Program-made: the position numbers and the translations under genes | Part shown: positions 1 through 12,261 of the stretch, in pieces | Position numbering within the stretch: the first letter of the stretch is position 1 | Layout: every line of letters begins with the position of its first letter | Assembly: GCA_941918925.1 (NCBI GenBank) | Contig: OW799233.1 | Span: 138,014,223-138,078,222 of the forward strand | Length of the DNA: 64,000 bases | Direction: 5' to 3' | Origin: Phyto melanocephala | Taxonomy: Eukaryota; Arthropoda; Insecta; Diptera; Rhinophoridae | Notes under the pieces: generated by a model | Database searches by the model: none | The model's input: the letters and a program-made list of their open reading frames with translations, nothing else | Told to the model about the DNA's origin: nothing

Positions 1-1400
1 ATATAATGGCACATCATCAAAGTCCCCACTAAAATCGATTTTTTTCCTATAAACGACTTATTTTCAATCTTGCTATTGTATACAAAAATAAAGTCAACTT
101 TTAGTTAAACTAGCATTAAATTGGAGACACGTAAAATAGTTACAGCATTAAAAATGAACATGTGCTAGTTCGGTAATTATTGCAATCAACAATTTAATTG
201 TTTACAAAACTTTTACGTGATTTTATAAAAACCGTTGATTTGAGTGATTTTAACTTCCTAAAAACAGCTTCAGCTTGTGTTAAATTAAGTTCTTGTTATT
301 GTTTTAAATTAAGATAAAACTCTTGGGAAAAGTAAACTTTATAGCTTTAAAATGTACTTTTTTTAAATATGAGTATAGTTGATGAACATCCAAATATCAA
401 TGAAAACCATGTAAAGATCTTTTTAGTTTTGTTTCTGATACGTGTTGTGTAGGTATTGAAAAAATATATTTAATACTTATTTGCATATTTTTGTTATTTG
501 CAAAATTAATGCACAATTAATGTTTATTTGGTACAATTTTACTATTAATATGGTATAAACTTAAAAATTCCAGATACCAAAAGTGGTCAATGCGAGGTGA
601 ACATGTAAGATTAAAAAAAATTATCTGAGAGACGTGATTTGCCTATGACAAGTTTAAAATATTGTATAGGGTCAAAAAAGAGGGAGTAGCACTTTTTATA
701 CAAAGAAAATGTGACATATCTGCTAAACTATTCTGTGATTCAGTTTGCTGATCGATATGATCAGAGCAGGGGACATTTTAAAAAAAACTACAAAAATTTT
801 TTTTATATTATAACGAAATTTTAACAAAAATAATGTCAATTCTCTATTCATATTATTGGTTTTTTTTCAGTGAAATTTCAATTTTATTTTAAAACTTTTG
901 CCCTTAAATTATACTATATACTCTGTTTAGAATACTACCAACACTATGTTACAACAAATTTTTGTACATAATACAGTACATGTCTCTAAAACTCTGCAAC
1001 AATATACATCTCATAACTTGCTTCAATAGGGTCATAAATCAAATTTCGCATATTTGAAACTAAGTATAATATAAACATGAAGCTAGAATTATTATTTTTA
1101 TTAATTAATTTTAATAATTTTATTTATTGAGATTAAAAGACAAAGATTTTTAAGATACATTTTTTAAAATGTATTTTCAGCTTGACTTCATTTTTTAATT
1201 TTTTATGTAAAAAAATTAAAATATTTTGCTTGCGTTTCAATATTGAAAACCTTTTTAAAAACCAATTATAAAACAAATAAAACTGATTAATTTACAAGGT
1301 GTCCTAAGTGATGTATTAACATAATGTGATAATTTTTAAAATTTTTAAAAAGTCTTAAAAATTTTGTAATAAGCTAACAATACTTCTCATTTATTTTAAA
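1..1400. other. A+T-rich DNA without recognisable gene
   Basis: No open frame of coding character, no transposase or RT motif and no clear terminal repeats were seen. Homopolymer A/T runs dominate. Confidence 0.5.
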
Positions 1401-1751
1401 CTAGAAAAGCCCGGCGCGCGTTGCTACGCCCCTTAATGAATAAAAATGCAGTCTGAATTTAAATTGAATATCTAGTCCAAAAAGCTAAAAAGGATAACTT
1501 ATTTCTTATGGGCGTGGCACTGCCCACTTTTCTAATCACGAAATTTTAAAGTCATGACAGCTCAATATGTGTGCAAAGTTTCAGAAAAATCGGTCCAGTG
1601 CAAATACCTCAAAATTATAACTTTTTTTATGGGCGTTGTCCTGTCCACTTTTTACCACCCATAAACACCCCCCGGAATGTGTACAACAACTTGCTAAAGT
1701 TTGAGCCCGATAGGTTTAGCACACACAAAGTTTCACTTTTATATATATAGA
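1401..1751 (-). mobile_element. Non-autonomous Helitron, family Hel-A
   Basis: Read on the minus strand it begins TCTATATATATAAAAGTG and ends GGGCTTTTCTAG, and it sits between A and T without a target duplication, the standard Helitron insertion pattern. A GC-rich near-palindrome (GCGCGCCGGGC) lies just upstream of CTAG as the expected 3' hairpin. The 351-bp body carries the GTGCCACGCCCA and CTGAAACTTTGCACACATA motifs that recur as tandem units in the larger Hel-A copies near 57-60 kb. No coding region remains. Its mobilising helicase would be of the kind seen as a fragment at 59640-59910. Confidence 0.85.
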
Positions 1752-2639
1752 TTTTTTGGAAAGTCAATATGTGAAATGTATTAAAAGTACGGTTTTTGAC
1801 TTATATCACTGTTGAAGTCAATGGCCAATATGTATACATATACATATGTATTTCTTTGAGCCTTAGCAATTAAATACATTTTTTGTATATTTTTAAAAGC
1901 TTTAACGAAGTTATTTGCATTTTTTGCGTATGCTGTTGAATGAAGAATGATGATTCAAACGTTCTGTAAATGTCTTCATTTTACTTTGATACCTTTCTCA
2001 TAGATGTTTCTCTCCAGCCATTTTTTTAATATTAATTTTCATCTAGGCGTTGACAACTCGTGCTTTATTGGCCTCGTTAAAAACTGCACAAAGCAAATTT
2101 TTAAATAAAAAGTACAGACAAGCATTTTCAGCGAGTTAAGAGCAAAAAAAAATTAAATAAAGACAAAAAGAAAACTTAAGGCATTATTAAGAAGTCTGGA
2201 ATTAGATCTGTGACATATTAATTTATTTTTATATGCAACACAATGTTTTGTCACGCACACATAACAACAGCGTTAATAGCACCAGGTTGCAATCTAGGCT
2301 AACTTATAAATTTTTTTTACAGTTTTTGATAAATATTCTTATTATGGAGTTATTTTAATCGTTTCAGTTTCATTGAAAATTTTTGATAAACATAATTTAT
2401 CTTGTAAATTATCAAATACATATATTCAAGTTACAGTAAACTGTGAAAATTTTTTTTAAAAATTTTTAAAAAAATTTTTTATTTTTATAATAACACAAAC
2501 AATTTTTCTTAACTGCTTATTTAAAATTTTTTTTAATTTCTTTATTTATAAAAAATATTATTCTTATGGAATATTTATAATAATCAAAGTTTCAAGCACA
2601 ATTAAAGTTTTTATGAAAAATAAATAAAAAAAGTTTAAA
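1752..2639. other. A+T-rich DNA, nothing recognised
   Basis: No coding signal, TIR or known motif. The interval lies between the Hel-A copy and a Rep-G fragment. Confidence 0.4.
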
Positions 2640-2920
2640 TCCACATTAGCGTTCCAAACAAAACGGCGGATATAAAGAATTGAAGGTTATGTCCCTTTAA
2701 ATCCCCACTATATTGGATACAAATAAAAGGGCTTGACCAGTAGAATATAGCAAATAAATTTTTCTCTTAACCCCATCTGAATCAAAGATGATGTCGAAAA
2801 TAATTAAGCAAAGTGTCGTATAACATTAAATCTGCAATCTAGGCTGGCTACCATGTAGATATTGTACTTATGTATACAATGGTGAAAGGTTTTATTCAGC
2901 ACGCCTAAATATGTTTTTTT
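2640..2920 (+). repeat. Rep-G dispersed repeat, 3' part
   Basis: Carries the Rep-G signatures: AAAGGGCTTGACCAGTAGAA, a GATGTCGAAAATAAT block (normally GATGGCGTCGGAAATAAT) and the 3' ATGGTGAAAGGTTTTATT motif. The 5' half is missing. Confidence 0.7.
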
Positions 2921-3600
2921 ACAAAAATAATTCCTCGGACTAAGACTGTGACTCAGTTGCCAGAGTTATGGGAAAAAGGTTATAAGAAGCTTAAAGAATT
3001 TAATTTATTTTGAAATTCATGACCCAAACAAGCATGTAAGTTAGTCATGCATAAAAAAATACAGCATAAGTAATTATTTTTTATGCATGTACTTTATAGG
3101 GTGACAACAGATTTTATTGAGATAGCAACTGTGTCTGTGACAAAATTTAATATTTGCTTAAGTCGACATAAGCTGTAAATGAGATTATAATACGTATGCA
3201 ATTCAAAACCAATCTCAGGTGAATTTTCAACTATTTTTGCACAACTTTACAGGAAGTTATAGCTAAATCTTATTGCCTATATTTTTTTTCAACGAACAAT
3301 ATCATTTAGGATAATCACTTATCTTAGCTTAAAATTAAACTATAAATATACGAAAATCGATATGCTCTTAAATTAATACATATTATATTGTCTTTATTTT
3401 AATAAGAATAAATTTATAAAAATCAACTCAATGCTTTCCTGAAAAACTATTAAAACACACATAAGTAGTTTTTCCTGATTGCCGTAGATTTATTATAAAG
3501 GATATACAAAAAATAATTTATAATTAATTTAAGTAAAGATATATGATAGTCAAATGATTTACAAAATCTTAGGAAGTTCTGCATGCGAGTGTGATAAACA
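2921..3600. other. Non-coding stretch before TIR element
   Basis: No gene or repeat boundary recognised. Short open frames here lack coding character. Confidence 0.4.
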
Positions 3601-4245
3601 CACCCCTTTCTGACTAGGCAAGTCACTTGCGCAAGAGACTTGCGCAAGTCTTGTGTTTATAGACAAAAGGGGTAAGGTCGGGTTAAGAGGAAGAAACTTG
3701 CTCATATTTGAGTACACACTTGCCTGTACTCGGCAAGTACGAGCAAGTTTTTGTTGAGAAACCAAAAACAAAAAAGAAATAAAAACAAACAAGACGTGTA
3801 GTCATGCAACAACAATTGTTTATATCACCATTTATCTCATATGAAATACGTACATACATATAAAAAACATACATATATAAAAACATCCCATTGTAATATT
3901 ATAAATTTAGTTTACTTATGTGTTTAAAAAAAATAAATTGAAAGAAAAATTAAAAATAAAACAAAAAATTTGAATAATATATAAAATAAAAAAAAATGTT
4001 GGCCCACTCTAACCAGTATACCACGTTTGTATGTATGTGTAGATAATTGATAATTGTAGAAATTTCTAACGGAATGATAAACCTATATATACCCTTTTTC
4101 ACTGTGTGAAGAATATAATAAGTAAAAGAGAACGAAACTTGGGCAAGTCAATTGCTTAGTCTGAACGTGAAAGCAAGTTCAAAGAAAAATAAAAGAAAAT
4201 GAAAAACTAACTTGCGCAAGTGACTTGCCTAGTCAGAAAGGGGTG
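3601..4245. mobile_element. 645-bp TIR element with ACTTGC subterminal repeats
   Basis: Both ends share a perfect 35-bp inverted repeat starting CACCCCTTTCTGACTAGGCA. Inside each end ACTTGC/GCAAGT recurs many times, as in subterminal transposase-binding repeats of hAT-like and similar elements. There is no transposase frame. A clean target duplication was not found: the flanks ATAAACA and ATACTAACA are only partly similar. Superfamily unresolved. Confidence 0.75.
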
Positions 4246-4479
4246 ATACTAACACACACTCATACATTTGTAGCTAAACATTTAACATTTGCAGTCATAT
4301 TGTTTTCGTTTCTTTTGTCACACACTCCAAAATGTGTCTAGTTTGGCTTTCAATAATGTAAATGGCAAAACGAAATCAGCGCGTCAATCGTTATTTACCA
4401 GCATCTACGCTTTGCAAACCGACAAGCCGAGTGTGATAGAGTGTTATGTTGTGAAGTTGGCTGCAAAATAACTTTAATT
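4246..4479. other. Spacer between TIR element and Rep-G
   Basis: Contains a 60-codon open frame (4289-4471) with no recognisable domain, treated as chance. Confidence 0.3.
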
Positions 4480-5335
4480 TTTATACCCTTCACCTGTAGT
4501 ACACAAGGGTATACATATATACCTTTGTCATTCCGTGTGTAATTTCTACAATTTTCATTTCCGACCCCATAAAGTATATATTTTCTAAAAGCTTATGAAT
4601 AGAGGAGTCGATTAAACCCTGTCCGTCTGTCCGTGTGTTGGTTAAAATCAACTTTTAGACGCAACCATATGTTTCTCAGATCTGTGTATAGTATCAATCT
4701 TTTGAAAATATCCGGGAATGAATCGCTATTGAAATTCAGAACAATCGCTCTATAATTTTTTGAGATATGAGCAAATAAACACAACTGGCTCTGTTTTTCC
4801 CCATGTTTTTACCACCAAAATTAAAAATTTTCAGTCATAGAATAATTTATAGGTACCTTTGTCACTATTTATAGATATAATAGCCTCTAGAGATATTCTT
4901 GAAAATTTTTGTATAAAGAGTGCTCTAATTGGTAAAGTTATAGGCAAACATTTTTTTTAAATATATATTCCAAAACAAAATGGCGAACAATAAATTTATA
5001 TATGGGCCAAATCTGGTATCAAATGAAAGGACTTGACCAGTAGAATACAGTAAATTATTAAAAAAATATAAAATCCAAGATGGCGTCTAAAACAAAATGG
5101 CAGAACAAATTTTTTTAACCCCATCAATATGGGTATCAAAGGAAAGGGCTTGATTAGTAGAATACAGATAACTACGTAAAAATTCAAAATCAGGGATGGC
5201 GTCGGAAATAATAAAAAAAATTGCGTATAACATGAAATATAGGTAAATCTACGATGTAGGATTATACCTATGTACATGATGGAGAAGGTTATTATCAGAC
5301 TCATCACGGCCGAATATAGCACTCTTACTAGTTTG
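4480..5335 (+). repeat. Rep-G dispersed repeat, near full-length
   Basis: Starts TATACCCTTCACCTGTAGTA and ends with GCCGAATATAGCACTCTTAC. Between these lie CCATAAAGTATATATTTTC, CTGTCCGTCTGTCCGTG-like text, and repeated blocks of the type GGGTATCAAAGGAAAGGGCTTGA / AAGATGGCGTC / AAAATGGCGGA. The 5' CCCTTCACC is complementary to GGTGAAGGG-like sequence near the 3' end, giving subterminal inverted repeats. No coding frame; class unknown to me. Confidence 0.75.
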
Positions 5336-7260
5336 TTTTGTAATTTTTTAAAACTAATGCCATTTCAGCTATTTTTAGGTATAATTGAAGATTTTATGGC
5401 CTATTCTATTTAGTAGGTTTTATGAAATATATAAGTCAAAATTATTGTTCATGACACAACGTTAATGCTTTTACTCAAGTATGTCGTTTTATCGTTAAAG
5501 CTAGACGTAAATTTTTTTATTATTAATAACAAAAAAAAAACAAACAGAGTTTTCTCAGGGAAAAAAAGTTTAAGTTTTAAAACTTTTAATTATAAAATGA
5601 ACTTACTAAACGTTGACACATAGGCAACGTATTGAATACAATCTTTTTTGCTTAGCTTTCCAAATTAAATCAGCTGAATTTCTGAATATTTTTTAAACGA
5701 CATGCTAACTTTAAAAATAAATATGTATTCCCATTCAAAATTTTTCCTTTTTTTATATCAAGACACTTTTATGACTTAATCATTTAATTTATTAACATTT
5801 TAATGTGATATTAGACATTTATTGGTGTCGCTTAAATAAAGATGTGCACATTATTAAACAAATACACGATAAAGAGATATAATATAATTGATAACTGAAA
5901 TTTAAATATGAAAATGTTATTTTTAACGACTCAAAATGTTAATGTTTAAAAGAACGCTTATAGATTATCTGTACATTTACTATACATTAGCTTAGTTTCT
6001 GAAATTTAACAAAAGGTAGAGTAAATAATTTTTGAGATTTCTTTGTATAATTTAACAGATAGAAAATAGTAACACTCCTAAATAATTATTCGCACAAATA
6101 AAAAATCTTCTAAATTTACGTTACGGGAACTGCTGAGTTAAAGCCCTAAAAATGTCTTATATTTTTTGTTAAAAAAAGTCATGAAGAAATGTACACAACA
6201 ATGGATTTAAAACGATGTGCAACTTCTGCTCTCTAAACATAACATACACACATATGTCCTTTGAGTATTAAGCAAGCCTAACTCAGCCTGTCTTTTAAGA
6301 AAATCGCAAAAAAAACGCCAAGAGAAAGAGAGAGTGTAAACACACACACACACACATCTAAAGTGTGAATATAAAAACGGTTACAATACAATTTATATTA
6401 AGGTAGGTTATGGTAGTTTTGTTGTCACTGCATAAGTCAGTCAGTTAACAAAGCAGAGTCTATAAAAAACAACACCAAATGCTTAAAATATGCATAAAAC
6501 ACACAAAAAAAACAAAATCAAATACATTAACAAAATAACAGTTGCAGTCGCATTCATTCATTTGTTTGTCTGTCTGTGATTGCTTTAACAGCATTTCAGA
6601 CGTTTGGTCTGTCTGCTAGTCTCTCAGTCGGCCATAAGAGTATATGTATATCTTAACCGGTTCAAAAGACAATGTCATACTTAATGTATGTACATCAAAA
6701 TGCATGCACATATACACATAAATGTGTTGATTTAAAATAATATCAACCACCGGTATGAGATGTACATACATATACATATATTTCTGTATTCGTATGTAGC
6801 ACTCGTATTTATTCTCTTCTGTCATATGTACACAATGTTACATACATACAAAGTAGTATTCCTGTACAGCTGTCGGCGGCATTGGTTTTAAGTCTTCTTT
6901 TTGTTTTATTTTTCTTTCAACTCTTTTTTTTTTTTTTTGTTTTTGTTTTCACCATTATTATGAATTGCATATTTGCATTGTTATTTGTTTTTGTTATTCT
7001 TTATGTTATTGCTGTTTGTTGTTGTCACTATACATATTACTCATACGTATGCTGCAGGGTGTTCAAACATATTCGATAAATTGTTAAAGAATTTTGTTGA
7101 AATTATTTTAAAATAGAGATTTTATTATTAATAAAAAATTTTATCAAACATTTGATGAAAAATACATAATATAGGCCTATTAAAATGTTTTGACAACTAT
7201 GCGGTCTGATTATTGTTAACAGCTATTTATACACCTTACATCAGTTTGTTTTAAGGAATT
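5336..7260. other. Non-coding interval with microsatellites
   Basis: No gene recognised. It contains a CA repeat near 6338-6356, GTCTGTCTG-type simple sequence near 6565-6625, CATATGTA-rich tracts, and a long T run near 6920-6940 that creates a spurious 65-codon frame. Confidence 0.45.
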
Positions 7261-7264
7261 CAAT

Positions 7265-7780
7265 CACAACTGTGGCATACTTGTGCTTGTAAACTTCGTA
7301 AAGATTCTCATCTGCATATAAAGGCCCAGAAGAGATGGATGTATGATTCTAGATGTAAAGTTACGAGAATGACATAGACTAGAATTGATCCTGAGCCCCC
7401 CAAGCGTCTTCTGAGATTTTATAGGAAGTAGCTGAGAAACATTTTGGGTACCCTGACTTGTTACTTCAGAAATGGCAACCATGCTAGGAGCATAAGACTA
7501 CCTTATAATGACTTCTGTAGAACTTGTTTTCACGCAGAGGAGAAGACTACATATCACTGTCATACATATCATGTCACTGTCCCTCAGTAGAAAATATTTG
7601 AAAGACAATTTTCGTAGCCTACTAACTGCTAGCCTGTCCGTAATGCAACACTTATACTGTTATAAGGCAGTCTAGGTGGTACCCTGAATTAGTCTAGAAT
7701 TGGGGAACTAACGCCGTCTAGGACAACTCTCCTTAAAGTGGTTAATGAACGAAATAACGACTTATCTTTTTTTTATTTTT
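7265..7780 (+). pseudogene. LOA-like LINE, 3' end of ORF2 (relic)
   Basis: One frame reads GNHARSIRLPYNDFCRTC followed by FHAEEKTTYHCHTYH, from about 7475. This matches the C-terminal zinc-finger-like tail of LOA-clade non-LTR retrotransposons, which has the form GRHAKRL..PYNDFCRSC..EEETV.HLLC.C. It sits after the RNase H domain in a complete ORF2. Stops and frame changes upstream and downstream show it is dead, and no RT core remains. The unspaced CxxC plus distal C/H residues are visible. The clade call rests on family knowledge, not on a search. Confidence 0.7.
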
Positions 7781-8324
7781 CCTTCTATTATTTTACCGTG
7801 CAAATAATCTATCTATTTATCTCTTAAACTCTTACAGATACCACAAAGGAATTAATATAATGGACCAAGTAAGCTTCACATTAACTGCTTTTTTTATCTA
7901 GAATAACCTACAGTATCATCTGAACTTATCAACCTAATCTAAAAGTTTTTTCATGGAAACAGTATGCGGGACTTTCAAGCTTCTTCATTAAAAATTTCCT
8001 AATACAATTGGTATAGAAACGAATAATAGTTTGGTTTAAAAAGCTAAGGTTAATGCACCGTATTCAGTCCTTAATTTAAATAATAAAACAATTTGTTGCA
8101 AAACATTTTAAGATTTTTGATCTGTTTGATTTTTTTATACAATATAAAAATTTCACTATTATCCAGTATAAAATCATGATCCTATGATAAAGTGTTTTGC
8201 TTGTATCTAATGTTAAAAATGCATTTTAGTTTTTAAAAAAAGTCATTGACCGAAGCAAGCTATTTCACATAAAAAATAAAAACATTATATTTCAGTGTAG
8301 CCTTAATGTGCATTCATGTGTGTA
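7781..8324. other. Non-coding, nothing recognised
   Basis: No coding signal, repeats or TIR boundaries seen. Confidence 0.35.
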
Positions 8325-8694
8325 CTCTGCAGATAATATTGGACTACGTGGTCCATTTTAGCTAAATGAACTGCATACAACATGGTCCTATGTTATGCAG
8401 CCATGGACCATATCATTTTTAAACAAGAGATTGTAGTTAAACGACAAGTGTTCGTGTTTTAACGATTACATATATTGTCAAAACGTGTATAATGGTCGTG
8501 TAAGTGCTCCATCGAGTAGTGACAAAGAGTAGTTTTGAGACTACTCCAATGGGTTATATGGTCCAGCCCTAGGACATCGTAATGTTAAATCGACCATGTT
8601 TTCTCCATACATTTGGGTGACTTTTAGATTAGTCCTAGTCCATTACAGAGTATACTTTAAATGCGTGCATGGACTAGTCGAGTTATCTGCAGGG
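8325..8694. mobile_element. TIR-F element, copy 1 (370 bp)
   Basis: Ends are CTCTGCAGATAA and the complement of CCCTGCAGATAA, extended by GACTA/GTCCAT matches, with TA on both outer sides. Interior text is shared in opposite orientation with 44515-44777, which supports a dispersed family. TA flanks suggest a Tc1/mariner-type MITE. No coding capacity. Confidence 0.65.
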
Positions 8695-8710
8695 TAACAA
8701 TGCCATAGAA

Positions 8711-8740
8711 GTGTGTGTGTTTGTGTGTGTGTGTGTGTGT
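8711..8740. repeat. (TG)n microsatellite
   Basis: About 15 GT units with one TTTG interruption. Confidence 0.9.
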
Positions 8741-9119
8741 ACTAACTCGACTACTCCTGCACGCGTTGCTTGCCACTATTGCAATACAAGACAGTGGTTG
8801 AAGTGCAATCTGAGAATTGCACTTTATATATGTTTACATTGCTTTAGGTAATACTTAAATAAATTTTTATTATATGGATCGTTCCACAAGGAATATTGCA
8901 ATAGAAAATTTTTGAAGATATTTCTCTCTAAGTAAAAAATTTTTTTAAATATTTCCATAAAATTTATTTTTAGAAACTTCTTAAAGGAGACTTTAAAAAA
9001 AAACATTTAAGTTTTTATAAATATAAATAATAAAACACAGGCGTATATGAATAACAGAATATCAATATTTGCTTTAAAAATTAAAAAAATTATCAAACAT
9101 ATTAATAATCAAAATATTT
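8741..9119. other. A+T-rich spacer
   Basis: Includes a small perfect hairpin AAGTGCAAT/ATTGCACTT around 8801-8824. Otherwise unremarkable. Confidence 0.35.
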
Positions 9120-10290
9120 CATTATACTCTTCACCTGTGGTGCCAAAGGTATTATAGCTTTGTCATTCAATATTTATTTTCTACAGTATTAATTTCCGTA
9201 CCCATAAAGTACATAAATATTTTCTGAAATCTTATTGGTTGAAATCAACTGTATATATATATATAGCACACTCTTTTGCAAATATTCGGTAATGTATCAC
9301 TACTGAAATCCAGTACAATCACCAAATAACTTTCTAAGATATGAGCGAACACGACTGCCTCTGTTTTCCCCCGTTTTTTCAGCATTTTTTGGCCCTAAAA
9401 TGACTTATAGACACGTTTGTTTGTAGATATGATATGCCTCTTTGGAAAAATTGGTGACTAATCGGCAAAGTTATAGACAAAAAGATTGTTTTTAAATTTA
9501 TATTTTTAAATATATATACCAAGTTACTGAAGCTCATAATTAATTTTTGGTCACACTAAAAACTCTAAAATGCAAACCGTAGCCTTAAAAACGACGGTTA
9601 AGGATAACTGATAAGTCAGGTTTAAATTAACTGAGATATAATCACAAGAATACAACTGCTTCCGTGTTTTTCCTGAAATTTACAAACCAAACCCGATTTT
9701 TCCAGTTTCTGTATAACAAAAACAGAATATAATACACAAAAACAAATTTTAAATAAATGATGGCGTAAAATAAATTTATATGGGTCAAATGTAGTAGTTA
9801 AAAATGTATCCATTTCTACTCCCTCAATATTGGTAAGAAACGAAAGGGCTTAACTATTTAAATACAATAAGCTATGAAAAATTTATATCTAAGATGGTGG
9901 CGAAATGAAATGGTGGACATATGGGTCATATATAGTGATTGCGGCGGTGCCCACTTTAACTCCTACAATATTAGTACCAAATAAATGGGCTTGACCATTA
10001 GAATGCAGTAAACTATGAATTTATAATCCAAGATAGTGTCTTAAACAAAATTAAGGTCAACTTTTTTTGTCAATCCCATCATTATGGGTATAAAATAAAA
10101 GGGCTTAACTAGAAGATTACAACTAAATATTTAGAAATTTAAAGTTGTCGGCTGTTGTCGGAAATAATAAATCAAAATGGGGCATAACATTAAATCTGAA
10201 GTCTAGGGTAAGCTATAATGAGGTCACTATACCTACAATATGATGGTGAAGGGTATTATCAGATTCGGCACTTGTTACTTCTTTTTTATT
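9120..10290 (+). repeat. Rep-G dispersed repeat, long copy
   Basis: Begins ATTATACTCTTCACCTGTGG and ends GTGAAGGGTATTATCAGATT. It has three or four internal blocks of the pattern AAAGGGCTTGACCATTAGAA plus AAGATGGTGGCG/AAATGGTGGAC, showing internal segmental repetition. No coding frame. Confidence 0.75.
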
Positions 10291-11555
10291 TTCCTCAATA
10301 AACACTTAACATTAAATTTTTTAATGACAAATCGTTAAACTTATTAAAAACTTCCTTAATTTCTTTTCATAATTTTTCTTTATTGATCTTTTCCTTCCAT
10401 GCAATTTCTCATTTAATTTCATAAGAATATAAAAAATCTTATAGAAACACCCATATCTACACAAACTGTGAATTATATACATTTCAATAGGTATGTAATA
10501 AACATGAAAATATATCTAGATACATTTGTTTTACATACAAGTTTATCTATCTATGTATGTATATAATATATGTGAATATATTCTCCAAGGATTTAATATG
10601 CATATTTATTTATGTTTTATTTTCATTTTACAATTGGTTGTTCGTTCAGTTGTACCTTCAGTCAGTCGGTGGTTGTTTGTTTATCTGTATGTCTGTCGGT
10701 TTTATTATTTTTTTTTTTTGCTTTTTGTTAATTTCATTGTTTCATCTTACGTTGCAACAGTTGTAGTTCAACATGGGGAACTATCTATGTACTTACATAT
10801 GTTATACTGCATATTTATTGTACGCTGTTATTAAGGTGGTTTCATTTTGATGAAGACTTATGTTATTGAAAAGTGGTATGCAAATAGAAAATGCAATACA
10901 ATCAAAAAATTTTCAGACATTTTTTTAAACACAGATAATGTATATGAAATTTTCAACAAATAAAAAAATTTTATATTATTTTTAAGAACAGAAACTTCGG
11001 CCAGTCCATGAAAAAATTTACCCTTTAAGTTTTTGTTGAATTTTGGGAAAAAAAATATTTTGTAAAGTTTTCACATTGAAATGGTTGCTGTTGGTAAAAT
11101 TTCGATCTGACTCGTTGTGGTAAGATAATATAAAGAAAGTAACAAATTAAAAAAAAATTAAATTCAATTAACTTAAAAACCTGGGAGTTAAAAAGATTAT
11201 ATTTACAACCAACACGTAATCACCGATCAAAGAGTGCTGATGATGAAATCGTAGCTGGTTTCTAAAATGTATTCCACTCGGCTAGTGTCGGTAAAACATA
11301 CTTTTCCAGATTATTCTTGCATTATCACATTATTAAAAAAAATGCTTTGTAAAAATAAGAATGTTTCAAAATTGAACTCAAGCCTGCTTAAAAAATTTTA
11401 ATATTAGTTTAAATATTTAAAGTTCGACAATAAATAAAAATTAAAAGTTTTCACATTAACATTTAAGAAAATTAAAAAAAAAAAATTTATGGCTATGTTT
11501 TGCTTTCATAAGATACTCGGACATTTTTTCTTAAGGTCACACATGTACATGTATA
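10291..11555. other. Non-coding interval
   Basis: Two overlapping frames at 10526-10834 (69-102 codons) encode low-complexity hydrophobic text from T-rich DNA and are not supported as genes. No TE signature recognised. Confidence 0.4.
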
Positions 11556-12261
11556 CACGCAAAGAAAAAACATGGTTGTGGTATTTATAATCTAGAAGCA
11601 GCATACTATACTATGATTAGTCTATATGATTATGGTTAAAACATACAATGGTTATCATTATTATATTTAATAAAAGTATCATGCATTAATTATATATATG
11701 GCTACAGTTGAAGTCGACAATCTTTGATTTTTTCTACGACAAATTATTGTTCTTTGCTGTTAGTAACTTTATTAATTGCAATTTTAGTATCAATATCTTT
11801 TTTTTTTACATTTTACTGTTGGTTTTTAAGTCTCTGCAATTTTTGTGTATTATTTTGACATCTCAAACTTTTTAAATAATAAAAATTTATTCAGCAAACA
11901 GAAGAACAGTTGAAATCAAATTTTTGCTATACAAAATAATTGCTTGATTGCTTTGTAATCACACTGTTGTCTCAACTTTTATTTAATGACTATTTGTAAA
12001 TTTAGACAATTTTGAATATAATGTTATTTTTGTCGAATTAATTTTTTTTAAATCATACTATTTTAAAACAACCATTTTGAAATTTTTACGAGAAGTAAAC
12101 ATTAAATGATACAATTCAAACAAAGGCATGATTATCGTGACAAAATATATGATGAAATAAAATTAAAACAACTATTTCATGTTTTCGACAACCAATTATT
12201 GTTATAGAGAATATAATATGACCGTCGTGATCAGGTCGTAACCATGGTTTTTCTTTGCGTA
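11556..12261. mobile_element. TIR-J element, long copy (706 bp)
   Basis: Left end CACGCAAAGAAAAAACATGG and right end CCATGGTTTTTCTTTGCGTA are inverted repeats flanked by TA on both sides. The right-hand 350 bp matches 47618-47967 closely, so the latter is an internally deleted derivative. TA target and CA-type ends suggest Tc1/mariner ancestry. No transposase motif found. Confidence 0.75.

Noticed and set aside
4996..5322. 108-codon minus-strand frame
   Set aside because: Lies wholly inside Rep-G, and equivalent frames in other Rep-G copies are not open. Treated as chance.
10526..10834. 102-codon plus-strand frame rich in hydrophobic residues
   Set aside because: T-rich low-complexity DNA gives Phe/Leu/Tyr codons by chance; no splice or domain support.
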